Positions 1 through 6,264 of a stretch of 8,275 bases of DNA are shown here, piece by piece. Origin of the DNA: Peptococcaceae bacterium UBA7185 (GTDB lineage Bacteria > Bacillota > Peptococcia > Peptococcales > Peptococcaceae). Within the stretch, counting starts at the first letter, position 1, and the number at the start of each line of letters is the position of its first letter. The DNA is taken from positions 1 to 8,275 of the forward strand of contig DKVF01000077.1 of the NCBI GenBank assembly GCA_002491065.1, in the 5' to 3' direction. The notes under the pieces are model-generated. The model had not been told where the DNA came from. It ran no database searches and saw only the letters and a list, made by a program, of their open reading frames with translations. The position numbers and the translations under genes are program-made.

Positions 1-70
1 CAAAGAGGGTACATATCAGACAAAATCCAGCAAAGGGGGGGTATCCTTTTTTGAAAAAACCTCTGCATCG

Positions 71-1489
71 CTATATCAGAACACCTATCGTTAAAAATAT
101 AATCGTTGTCACCAGCACAATACTCACAAAACTCAATACATATTTGAGCCAACGGTCATAGGGAATATGCGCAACAGCCAAACCACCCATTACCACTGCG
201 CTGGTTGGCGTCAGCAAATTTACCAGACCCGAAGCCGATTGGAAGGCTGTAATAATGAGCGCACTGCTGATATTTGTGAATTCTCCCAACGGAACCATAA
301 TGGGAATAGACAAGGTAGCCAATCCCGAGCTGGAGGGAATTAGAAAGGACAACGGTAAATAAAGCAAGTACGTCAGAATAATAAACAGTATAGAATGGGC
401 TCCGGCCAAAGCCTGTTCACCCCAATTCAAAATGGTATCGGTAATAAAGCCAGAATTCATAATGACGGTAATCCCACGGGAAATGGCAATGATGAACGCA
501 ACACCCAAAAGATCTGCTGCACCTTGCACAAATCCTTCAATGAGTTCTTGCTCCTTCATATGTACTGCCAATCCTACAATAATTCCCGCCACCAAAAACA
601 ATCCTGATAGTTCTGTAAAATACCAACCTAAGGTTGGCAAAAAGGAAATCCCCAGTTCATCAAAAGGAATTACTGAGTAAATCATTATAATAAAGGTGAA
701 TGCAAAAATCGTCAGAGCTAATTTACGTTTTCCGGTAAGCTCCATGCCCTCTTGGTCATCCCAATTAATAGCAAAGCGTTTCCGGTTTTCTTCATATTGG
801 TTTGCGACAATGGAAGCCTGTGGATTGGCGCGTACTTTTTCAGCATACCGCATAACATAAAAGATTGCCAACCCCTCCAGCACAACCAACATGGTCAAAC
901 GCAAAAACAGGCCGTCTCCCAATGAAACACCAGCGAACCCTGAAGCAATACCTGTGGCAAATGGATTAACTGTCGAACACAGCGTACCTACACCGGCTCC
1001 CAGCAAAACCACTGAAACAGCTGTGATAGAGTCATATCCGGCAGCAACAAAGACTGGCAGCAGCAAAGGATAAAAGGCCATTGTTTCTTCCCACATCCCG
1101 AAGCTGGTGCCGCCTAAGCCAAATAATGTCATCAAAATAGGGATCATATATTTTTCCCTGCCGTTTAACAGACGAATGACATTGGCAATGCCTGCATTAA
1201 TTGCACCTGTTTTCATGACAACACCCAAAAAGCCGCCAACCATCAAAATAAATAAAGCAATCTCTACCGCTTCATAAAAGCCGTGGAAGGACGCCAGAAT
1301 CACATCAAAAATACCCTGTGCATTCCGTTCCACCCGATGATAGGTTCCGGCAATGGGCTGCGCCACATCACCACTTTGTGTATAGTCATATTGTCCGGCT
1401 GGAACCAGCCACGTTAATGCCATCATCACTAAAATGATGGAAAATAAAATTGTGTAGGCGCTGGGCATACGAAAGGTTTTGCTCTTCAC
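71..1489 (-). CDS. arcD: YfcC-family (DcuC superfamily) transporter, probable arginine/ornithine antiporter
   Basis: Polytopic inner-membrane carrier of 472 residues with about a dozen hydrophobic segments. The N-terminus (FRMPSAYTILF, residues 6-16), GGTSFGMWEE near 126-135, STVNPFATG near 172-180, SSSGLATLSIPIM near 386-398 and GLVNLLTPTSAV near 421-432 are typical of the YfcC branch of the C4-dicarboxylate carrier superfamily. Streptococcal ArcD proteins belong to this family, so as the last gene of an arc operon its inferred job is arginine uptake against ornithine export. Substrate is inferred from context, because YfcC proteins also occur outside arc operons. I start at the GTG at 1489: GGGGTGA lies 4 nt upstream, and VKSKTFRMPSAY matches usual YfcC N-termini. 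The open frame could begin at a TTG at 1504, which lacks a ribosome binding site. The arcC stop codon sits inside this gene's ribosome binding site, implying translational coupling. Confidence 0.88.
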   Translation of the reverse strand: MKSKTFRMPSAYTILFSIILVMMALTWLVPAGQYDYTQSGDVAQPIAGTYHRVERNAQGIFDVILASFHGFYEAVEIALFILMVGGFLGVVMKTGAINAGIANVIRLLNGREKYMIPILMTLFGLGGTSFGMWEETMAFYPLLLPVFVAAGYDSITAVSVVLLGAGVGTLCSTVNPFATGIASGFAGVSLGDGLFLRLTMLVVLEGLAIFYVMRYAEKVRANPQASIVANQYEENRKRFAINWDDQEGMELTGKRKLALTIFAFTFIIMIYSVIPFDELGISFLPTLGWYFTELSGLFLVAGIIVGLAVHMKEQELIEGFVQGAADLLGVAFIIAISRGITVIMNSGFITDTILNWGEQALAGAHSILFIILTYLLYLPLSFLIPSSSGLATLSIPIMVPLGEFTNISSALIITAFQSASGLVNLLTPTSAVVMGGLAVAHIPYDRWLKYVLSFVSIVLVTTIIFLTIGVLI

Positions 1490-1493
1490 ACAC

Positions 1494-1500
1494 TCACCCC
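1494..1500 (-). promoter_or_regulatory. arcD ribosome binding site overlapping the arcC stop
   Basis: GGGGTGA ends 4 nt before the GTG at 1489. Its last three bases are the arcC TGA stop codon. Ribosomes ending arcC would be positioned to reinitiate on the transporter. Confidence 0.65.
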
Positions 1501-2441
1501 ACAATCACCGTACCGGTATGTCCCGCCAAGGCTTCCTCTGCCTGATACAGAGAGGTAATGATTGCCTTGCGTCCCGGTTTCGATGCGGCAAAACGTACAG
1601 CGGCCTGTACTTTTGGCAGCATACTGCCCGGAGCAAAGTGCCCTTCTTGTATATACTGCTCGGCCTCGGCAATACTGATCTGCCCCAATGCCTTTTGGTT
1701 GGGTTTATTAAAATTCAGGCAGACCTGCTCCACCTCTGTAAGGATCATTAACACATCTGCCTGCATCCCCTCAGCCAAACGTTCTGCTGCCAGGTCTTTG
1801 TCTATCACTGCAGCAATTCCGTGCAAAGAACCATCGGCATTGCGCACCACTGGAATGCCACCGCCGCCGCAGGTCACTGTAATCGTTGTATTCCATAAAG
1901 TTTTAATTGTATCGATTTCAACAATCTCCAAAGGCTCTGGAGAAGGCACCACGCGCCGCCACCCCCGTCCGGCATCCTCTTTCATCACGTAGCCCTTTTC
2001 CTGTTCCAAGCTTCGCGCTTCTTCTTCGTTATAAAAAGGTCCAATAGGTTTGCTGGGATGTTGAAAGGCCGGATCTTTTTCATCCACTACCATCTGTGTG
2101 ATGACCGTCACCACTGGAATATGACGTCCCCGCTTTTCTAAAGACTTCCGCAGGGCCTGCTGAATATGGTATCCAATATAGCCCTGACTCATGGCGCCGC
2201 AAACATCAAAAGGTAACGCCGGCGTAACATGGCTGGCCGCTTCCGTAGCCAAAAGAATACGCCCCACTTGAGGGCCGTTTCCGTGTACCACGGCCAATTC
2301 ATAGCCTTTGCAGCTCAATTCTGCAAGATATTCGCTGGTTTTGGCCACAACATTCATCTGGGATTGAGATGTAGGCGGCAGCCCTTTTTCCTCTAACGCA
2401 TTGCCTCCCAAAGCAATCACAATTTTTTCGGGCTGTGTCAT
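1494..2441 (-). CDS. arcC: Carbamate kinase, ArcC
   Basis: Cytoplasmic enzyme of the amino acid kinase fold. In the ADI pathway it transfers phosphate from carbamoyl phosphate to ADP, the only ATP-yielding step. The 315 residues match the usual family length of about 310. Visible family motifs are IALGGNA (9-15), VVHGNGPQVG (51-60), CGAMSQGYIGYHIQQAL (81-97), HPSKPIGPFY (128-137), VTCGGGGIPVV (189-199), AVIDKDLAAERL (211-222) and GSMLPKVQAA (272-281), giving an intact phosphate-binding and nucleotide-binding core. I chose the ATG at 2441, 10 nt after AAGGAG. A GTG at 2450 and a TTG at 2447 in the same frame would lie only 1 and 4 nt from that site. The gene is 204 nt from arcB across a structured spacer, and 4 nt from the transporter start. 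Confidence 0.96.
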   Translation of the reverse strand: MTQPEKIVIALGGNALEEKGLPPTSQSQMNVVAKTSEYLAELSCKGYELAVVHGNGPQVGRILLATEAASHVTPALPFDVCGAMSQGYIGYHIQQALRKSLEKRGRHIPVVTVITQMVVDEKDPAFQHPSKPIGPFYNEEEARSLEQEKGYVMKEDAGRGWRRVVPSPEPLEIVEIDTIKTLWNTTITVTCGGGGIPVVRNADGSLHGIAAVIDKDLAAERLAEGMQADVLMILTEVEQVCLNFNKPNQKALGQISIAEAEQYIQEGHFAPGSMLPKVQAAVRFAASKPGRKAIITSLYQAEEALAGHTGTVIVG

Positions 2442-2498
2442 CTGCAACACACTCCTTTTTCTTTTAGGTTACAAAATTAACTTCTGCTGCAAATCATC

Positions 2499-2616
2499 GC
2501 CTACTGCCTTCCGTTTTGATTCACTAAAATCAAAATATATTTTTTGTACATTTTTATACAAGACCAATCACGTCTTTTACAAAAAGCGCAAAAAATTTTC
2601 CCCGCAGGCAGTAGGC
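2499..2616 (-). repeat. Inverted repeat in the arcB-arcC spacer
   Basis: GCCTACTGCCT (2499-2509) is the exact reverse complement of 2606-2616. Extending outward and inward, 15 of 18 positions pair (2496-2513 with 2602-2619). The arms enclose 96 nt and lie wholly inside the non-coding spacer, so coding constraint does not explain them. In RNA this would close a large loop containing the 22-bp palindrome. No terminator-like T tract follows the arm. Candidate roles are mRNA processing or stability between arcAB and arcCD, or a regulatory leader for arcC. Confidence 0.6.
2514..2535. promoter_or_regulatory. 22-bp palindrome, possible operator, upstream of arcC
   Basis: TTTTGATT, six bases, AATCAAAA: a perfect 8-bp-arm palindrome in the arcB-arcC spacer, 73 nt before the arcC ATG. 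Its 22-bp layout with a 6-bp centre resembles Crp/Fnr-family sites, which regulate arc operons in some Firmicutes, but the half-site TTGATT is not the TGTGA consensus. On the minus strand a TATATT (2539-2534) with a poor -35 (TTGTAT, 2561-2556, spacer 16) adjoins it, so it may overlap an internal arcC promoter. It could equally be an RNA hairpin. Confidence 0.45.
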
Positions 2617-2645
2617 TATCCAATCTTCCCAACAACTACAAAATA

Positions 2646-3638
2646 TTACAATGTCGCTACCATAACTGCTTTAATGGTGTGCATTCTATTTTCCGCTTCA
2701 TCAAATACGACAGAATGAGGGCCACGGAAGACTTCATCTGTCACCTCACGGATATCCACCCCTTTTTCCTTCCACTCCGCCGCCAGCTTCGTATTAAAAT
2801 CATGGAAGGAGGGCAGGCAATGGAGATAGAGCACATTAGGATTGTTGGTCATCTTTAAGACTTCTTCTGTCACCCGATATGGCGTCAACAATTTCACTCT
2901 TTCTGGAATCAACGCTTCCTCTCCCATAGAAGCCCAGATATCACCGTAGATCACATCAGCGCCTTCCACTGCTCTCATATCATCGCTGATTTCAATTTTA
3001 GCGCCGGTTTGTGCTGCTACTCGCTGTACCTCCTGCATAATCTTTTGGTCAATTCCATCTATCAGGCTCTTTGGCCCAATCCCTACAAAATGCATTCCCA
3101 TTTTGGCACAGCCATACATCCACGCATAGCACATATTGTTGCGCACGTCGCCGGGGAAGACAACCTTCACCTTATTTAACGGCAACGCCAAATGTTCTTC
3201 AATAGTTAACATATCTGCCAAAATCTGAGTAGGGTGATCCGCATCTGTCAAACCATTGAATACCGGTACACCGGAATGCTTCGCCAACTGTTCCACCACG
3301 CTCTGGTCAAAACCGCGATATTCGATGCCATCAAAAAAACGGCCCAATACCTTTGCGGTATCTTCCAGTGATTCTTTTTTGCCCATCTGAGAGCTGCCCG
3401 GATCCAGGAAAGTGACATGGGCACCTTCATCATGAGCAGCCACTTCAAAGGCGCAGCGAGTTCTGGTAGATGTTTTTTCAAAAAGCAGCACAATATTTTT
3501 TCCCGCCAAATTGTGTTCACAAATTCCCGCCCGTTTTTTTGCTTTCAGATCGTGGGATAAATCCAACAAATAACGAATCTCACAAGGTGTTAAATCCATC
3601 AATGTCAAAAAACTTTTACCTTTCAAATTTACTGGCAT
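2646..3638 (-). CDS. arcB: Ornithine carbamoyltransferase, catabolic type in context (ArcB)
   Basis: Cytoplasmic enzyme interconverting citrulline plus phosphate with ornithine plus carbamoyl phosphate. In this operon the inferred direction is citrulline breakdown. The 330 residues are full length for the family. Key motifs are the carbamoyl phosphate loop FEKTSTRTR (53-61), DHPTQ (134-138), the ornithine-side SMGE loop (237-240), the catalytic HCLP motif with Cys274 (273-276), and FDEAENRMHTIKAVM (312-326) near the C-terminus. The ATG at 3638 is chosen because AAGGAGG lies 7 nt upstream. The frame stays open to a TTG at 3668, but that extension would be translated through the ribosome binding site itself and is rejected. 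The gap to arcA is 36 nt. The sequence alone does not separate catabolic from anabolic enzymes; the neighbours do. Confidence 0.97.
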   Translation of the reverse strand: MPVNLKGKSFLTLMDLTPCEIRYLLDLSHDLKAKKRAGICEHNLAGKNIVLLFEKTSTRTRCAFEVAAHDEGAHVTFLDPGSSQMGKKESLEDTAKVLGRFFDGIEYRGFDQSVVEQLAKHSGVPVFNGLTDADHPTQILADMLTIEEHLALPLNKVKVVFPGDVRNNMCYAWMYGCAKMGMHFVGIGPKSLIDGIDQKIMQEVQRVAAQTGAKIEISDDMRAVEGADVIYGDIWASMGEEALIPERVKLLTPYRVTEEVLKMTNNPNVLYLHCLPSFHDFNTKLAAEWKEKGVDIREVTDEVFRGPHSVVFDEAENRMHTIKAVMVATL

Positions 3639-3645
3639 TGTAAAT

Positions 3646-3652
3646 CCTCCTT
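3646..3652 (-). promoter_or_regulatory. arcB ribosome binding site
   Basis: AAGGAGG sits 7 nt before the ATG at 3638, setting the arcB start there rather than at the upstream in-frame TTG (3668). Confidence 0.9.
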
Positions 3653-3674
3653 TTTTCTTCTTAAACAAACAAAT

Positions 3675-4904
3675 TTACAAATCTTCACGTATCAATGGCA
3701 TACTCATGCACCGTGGGCCGCCCCTGCCCCGTGATAACTCCGAGCTGGGCATGACATAGGTCTTTATCCCATTTTCCTGCAAAATTTCATTAGTTACATA
3801 ATTACGGGAATAGACAATGACCTCACCCGGCGCAATCGCCAGCGTATTGGAACCATCATTCCACTGTTCTCGGGCTGAATCAATCACATTGTTGCTACCG
3901 CACTTAATCAGCGTCACCTTATCCAAATTGAGATGGTGCTTCAAAATATCTTCCAAACTTCCTGTCTCCTGGGTAATTTTGATACGTCGGTCTCCGCCCC
4001 GCTCAATGACAAATACATCCATGTCCCGCATAATATTGGGGTGAATGGTGAATTTATCATGGTCTACCATTGTAAACACCGTATCCAAATGCATAAAGGT
4101 ACGTTGTTTTGGAATGTTGATTGCCAAAATCTTTTTGAAATGGCTTTCCTCTGTGAGTATTTTTTGTGCAAATTTTTCAATTGCATTCTCATGGGTACGT
4201 TGAGAAATACCCACTGCGATGGTTTCCTGATTTAAAATCAGAATGTCGCCGCCTTCTAATGAAAAGTTTTCGTTGCGGTCATACCATACCTGTGTATCCT
4301 TATACAAAGGATGATATTGAAAAATAAATTTGGCGAATAATGTTTCCCGATGTCTGGTTTCTGTAAACATTTTATGAATGCTGACGCCATTGCCGATAGA
4401 AGCAAAGGGATCGCGGGTAAAATACAGATTGGGCATAGGGTCTAAAATAAAGGGATAATCATTATTCAAGTTGCGCAGAAAATCGCCTAAACTCTTGCCT
4501 TCTACTTGCTGAATCTCCGTCTTACGGATACCTGCCATCATTTTTTCAATCATTGCCTTGGTATCCAATGAACGAAAATAATCGGTCAAAATATCCCTCT
4601 CGCGGCTGGTGGTAATCCCTGCATCGTTGATGAGCTCGGCAATGAGTTCATCCCGCACATCTTGATTGACAATAGATTCTGCAACAATATCGCTGAGATA
4701 GACCACTTCCACATCATTTTGCCGGAGAATGTCGGCAAAGCTATCATGCTCCTCTTGTGCAATACGCAGATAAGGAATGTCGTCAAAAAGAAGCCGATCT
4801 AAATACTCAGGCATCAAATTTTCTAATTCCTTGCCAGGTCGGTGGAGCATAACTTTTTTCAGCTTGCCAATTTCCGAATTGACATTAATTGCTGGAATAT
4901 GCAA
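3675..4904 (-). CDS. arcA: Arginine deiminase, ArcA
   Basis: Cytoplasmic guanidino-group hydrolase of 409 residues, converting L-arginine to L-citrulline and ammonia as the first step of the ADI pathway. The catalytic set is complete: Asp165 in FTRDPFASIGNG (162-173), Glu217 in EGGDILILN (217-225), His272 and Asp274 in MHLDTVFTMVD (271-281), and the nucleophile Cys399 in RGRGGPRCMSMPL (392-404). The start is a TTG at 4904. GAGGTG lies 5 nt upstream, an in-frame TGA closes the frame just before it, and the next start is Met19, which would delete the conserved strand around residues 10-25. It heads the operon, downstream of a strong terminator and a hairpin-bearing leader. TTG initiation may lower translation relative to an ATG. 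Confidence 0.98.
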   Translation of the reverse strand: MHIPAINVNSEIGKLKKVMLHRPGKELENLMPEYLDRLLFDDIPYLRIAQEEHDSFADILRQNDVEVVYLSDIVAESIVNQDVRDELIAELINDAGITTSRERDILTDYFRSLDTKAMIEKMMAGIRKTEIQQVEGKSLGDFLRNLNNDYPFILDPMPNLYFTRDPFASIGNGVSIHKMFTETRHRETLFAKFIFQYHPLYKDTQVWYDRNENFSLEGGDILILNQETIAVGISQRTHENAIEKFAQKILTEESHFKKILAINIPKQRTFMHLDTVFTMVDHDKFTIHPNIMRDMDVFVIERGGDRRIKITQETGSLEDILKHHLNLDKVTLIKCGSNNVIDSAREQWNDGSNTLAIAPGEVIVYSRNYVTNEILQENGIKTYVMPSSELSRGRGGPRCMSMPLIREDL

Positions 4905-4909
4905 ACTAA

Positions 4910-4915
4910 CACCTC
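4910..4915 (-). promoter_or_regulatory. arcA ribosome binding site, supports TTG start
   Basis: GAGGTG ends 5 nt before the TTG at 4904 and no ATG or GTG in the frame is closer than Met19. This site decides the arcA start. Confidence 0.75.
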
Positions 4916-4930
4916 ATTTCAAATTTATCT

Positions 4931-4957
4931 TGGAATACAAATTTAGCTTGCACTCCA
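4931..4957 (-). promoter_or_regulatory. Hairpin in the arcA 5' leader
   Basis: In the arc-sense RNA, UGGAGUGCAAG (4957-4947) pairs over 11 consecutive positions with UUUGUAUUCCA (4941-4931) around a CUAAA loop. Three of the pairs are G-U. The opposite-strand RNA would have A-C mismatches at those positions, so the fold is specific to the arc transcript. It ends 15 nt before the GAGGTG ribosome binding site. It could modulate arcA mRNA stability or translation, or be an imperfect protein-binding palindrome. Confidence 0.5.
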
Positions 4958-4961
4958 TTCC

Positions 4962-5001
4962 ATCATATATACTGTAAAATAAAGGATAACATTTTTTTCA
5001 A
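4962..5001 (-). promoter_or_regulatory. Possible arcA promoter region
   Basis: Between the terminator and the arcA leader, the minus strand has TATGAT at 4967-4962 (5 of 6 to TATAAT) without a good -35 at normal spacing (GTTATC at 4990-4985). An alternative pairing is TTGAAA at 5001-4996 with TTTACA at 4978-4973, spacer 17. A weak -35 would fit an activated promoter, but that is inference. I cannot choose between the two from sequence alone. Confidence 0.35.
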
Positions 5002-5025
5002 CATCATTACTAAACTTAACCATAC

Positions 5026-5065
5026 GAAAAAGGAACGCAATCCCTAAAGCTTGCGTTCCTTTTTC
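5026..5065 (-). terminator. Strong intrinsic terminator after the CmpB-family gene
   Basis: A perfect 15-bp inverted repeat (arms 5026-5040 and 5051-5065) with a 10-nt loop. On the minus strand the GC-richer core GGAACGCAA/TTGCGTTCC is followed by TTTTTC. It lies 75 nt past the CmpB gene stop and insulates the arc operon from upstream transcription. Because the A and T tracts are symmetric it could act in both directions. Confidence 0.92.
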
Positions 5066-5139
5066 TTCCATGAAATATTTTATTTTAGACATATACACAC
5101 TGCATGTGTTTCTCCGAGTCGTCTTATCTCATGTCGTAT

Positions 5140-6183
5140 TCAATTTGAATTTTTTCGTTTTATTTGTTGCTCTGCATAATTGCGCAGATTGCCCAATTCC
5201 CGGGATGTCGTATTTGGATTACGATGTAAAATGCCACCCTGTCTTTGCAAACGCTCCCAGAGCTGGCGTTCTTTGCTTTCCAAATCCTTCAAGAGCAAAT
5301 TACCTCTGTCCAATTGACCCACTTTATGGGTTTCCTGTTCTGTCCAGGCCTCCTGCAATTTTTCATAAAACTCCTTTTTTTCCTGACGGAGACGTGTCTT
5401 TAACGCCACTACATCCCGCTCTATACGAGCGGACAACCGCGCCCGCGCCAACTCCCGTTCTTGTTTTTCCACCTCAATGGCAGTTCGCAATTGGAATACT
5501 TCCTGTTCCAGCTGCGCGCGCTTTTCCTGATTGTGTTGCTCCAATTCTTCTTTTTTTGCCTGAATACGAGCTTCCAAGAGCTGCACAAATTCCTCGCTGT
5601 GAGTCTCCACCTCTTGCTGCAGTTGCTCCAAATCGCATTTCACTTTTTCCAGCGCCATAATCACATTGCGCAGACCCCATGCATCCCGCACAGAAAATAC
5701 CGTATCTATACTAAACACAATTGTTGCCATACTTGCCAAAAGCAATGTCAGCGTCTGGGGCAATTGAAATGCAAGCCATTCTAACCTCACCTGCAATACC
5801 TCTGCCGCAACCACTGACAAAAGCCCCCAACACAGAGAGCTTTCCAGGCAAATATATCCCTTATACTGGAATGGCTTATGACTGTAGTCCCAATATTTCA
5901 CCTTGAAAATTGCCTCCATTGTCATGCCCACCAACAACTCAAACAACGTGGCGGCAACCGCCCCTGCTACATATTCTGCCAGATAATTGCCCCGAAAGGG
6001 CGTTGTCGCAAAAACAATTATCATTGCGCCAAATCCGTAAATTGGAATGACCGGTCCCCGCAAAAACCCTCTGCTGGTTAATTTGCGCTCCATCACAGAA
6101 ACATAAGTTGATTCAAAAATCCAGCCTAAAAAACAATATATGAAAAAAAATAAAAAAATTTGCTCCCAAGTATATCCTTCCAT
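5140..6183 (-). CDS. CmpB-type putative ABC transporter permease with C-terminal coiled coil
   Basis: Integral membrane protein of 347 residues. Residues about 8-156 hold roughly five hydrophobic segments with the features of the ABC_trans_CmpB family: FFFIYCFLGWIFES (12-25), RGFLRGPVIPIYGFGAM (38-54), FELLVGMTMEAIFKVKYWDYS (81-101 region) and GYICLESSLCWG (109-120 region). The rest, about 165-310, is a highly charged Glu/Gln/Lys/Arg/Leu-rich coiled coil with no membrane segment, ending in a basic tail. The family name is historical and no ATPase is encoded nearby, so transport is unproven. I start at the ATG at 6183, 8 nt after AAAGGA. The in-frame ATG at 6192 overlaps that site. The gene follows the secreted heptad-repeat gene by 81 nt without a visible terminator and is followed by a strong one, suggesting a two-gene unit. 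Confidence 0.85.
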   Translation of the reverse strand: MEGYTWEQIFLFFFIYCFLGWIFESTYVSVMERKLTSRGFLRGPVIPIYGFGAMIIVFATTPFRGNYLAEYVAGAVAATLFELLVGMTMEAIFKVKYWDYSHKPFQYKGYICLESSLCWGLLSVVAAEVLQVRLEWLAFQLPQTLTLLLASMATIVFSIDTVFSVRDAWGLRNVIMALEKVKCDLEQLQQEVETHSEEFVQLLEARIQAKKEELEQHNQEKRAQLEQEVFQLRTAIEVEKQERELARARLSARIERDVVALKTRLRQEKKEFYEKLQEAWTEQETHKVGQLDRGNLLLKDLESKERQLWERLQRQGGILHRNPNTTSRELGNLRNYAEQQIKRKNSN

Positions 6184-6264
6184 AAAAGTCATCCTTTAAC
6201 TGCAAAAACTAAGTTGTATTTTGTTCTGTCTTTTTATTTCCCGCACTGTAATCATTTTACCTGC

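Noticed and set aside
1..70. Hairpin-like AAAGG (32-36) with CCTTT (45-49) and the A6/T6 tract, as an arc operon terminator
   Set aside because: The stem is only 5 bp, and on the minus strand it is followed by GCTGG rather than a T tract. The TTTTTTGAAAAAA palindrome has no usable loop.
2514..2535. Canonical Fnr box
   Set aside because: Fnr boxes are TTGAT-N4-ATCAA; here the TTGAT and ATCAA halves are 8 bases apart, so it is reported only as an unassigned palindrome.
2499..2616. Miniature transposable element with 11-bp terminal inverted repeats
   Set aside because: The bases directly flanking the two arms do not form a direct duplication, and no second copy is present in the window.
5094..5108. 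Small ACACA/TGTGT hairpin downstream of the CmpB-family gene
   Set aside because: A 5-bp stem without a T tract; the real terminator is 30 nt further on.
5070..5660. 196-codon open frame on the plus strand, antisense to the CmpB-family coiled coil
   Set aside because: It is rich in Pro and Cys with no recognisable domain, has no good ribosome binding site, runs across the terminator side and is explained by the codon composition of the minus-strand gene.
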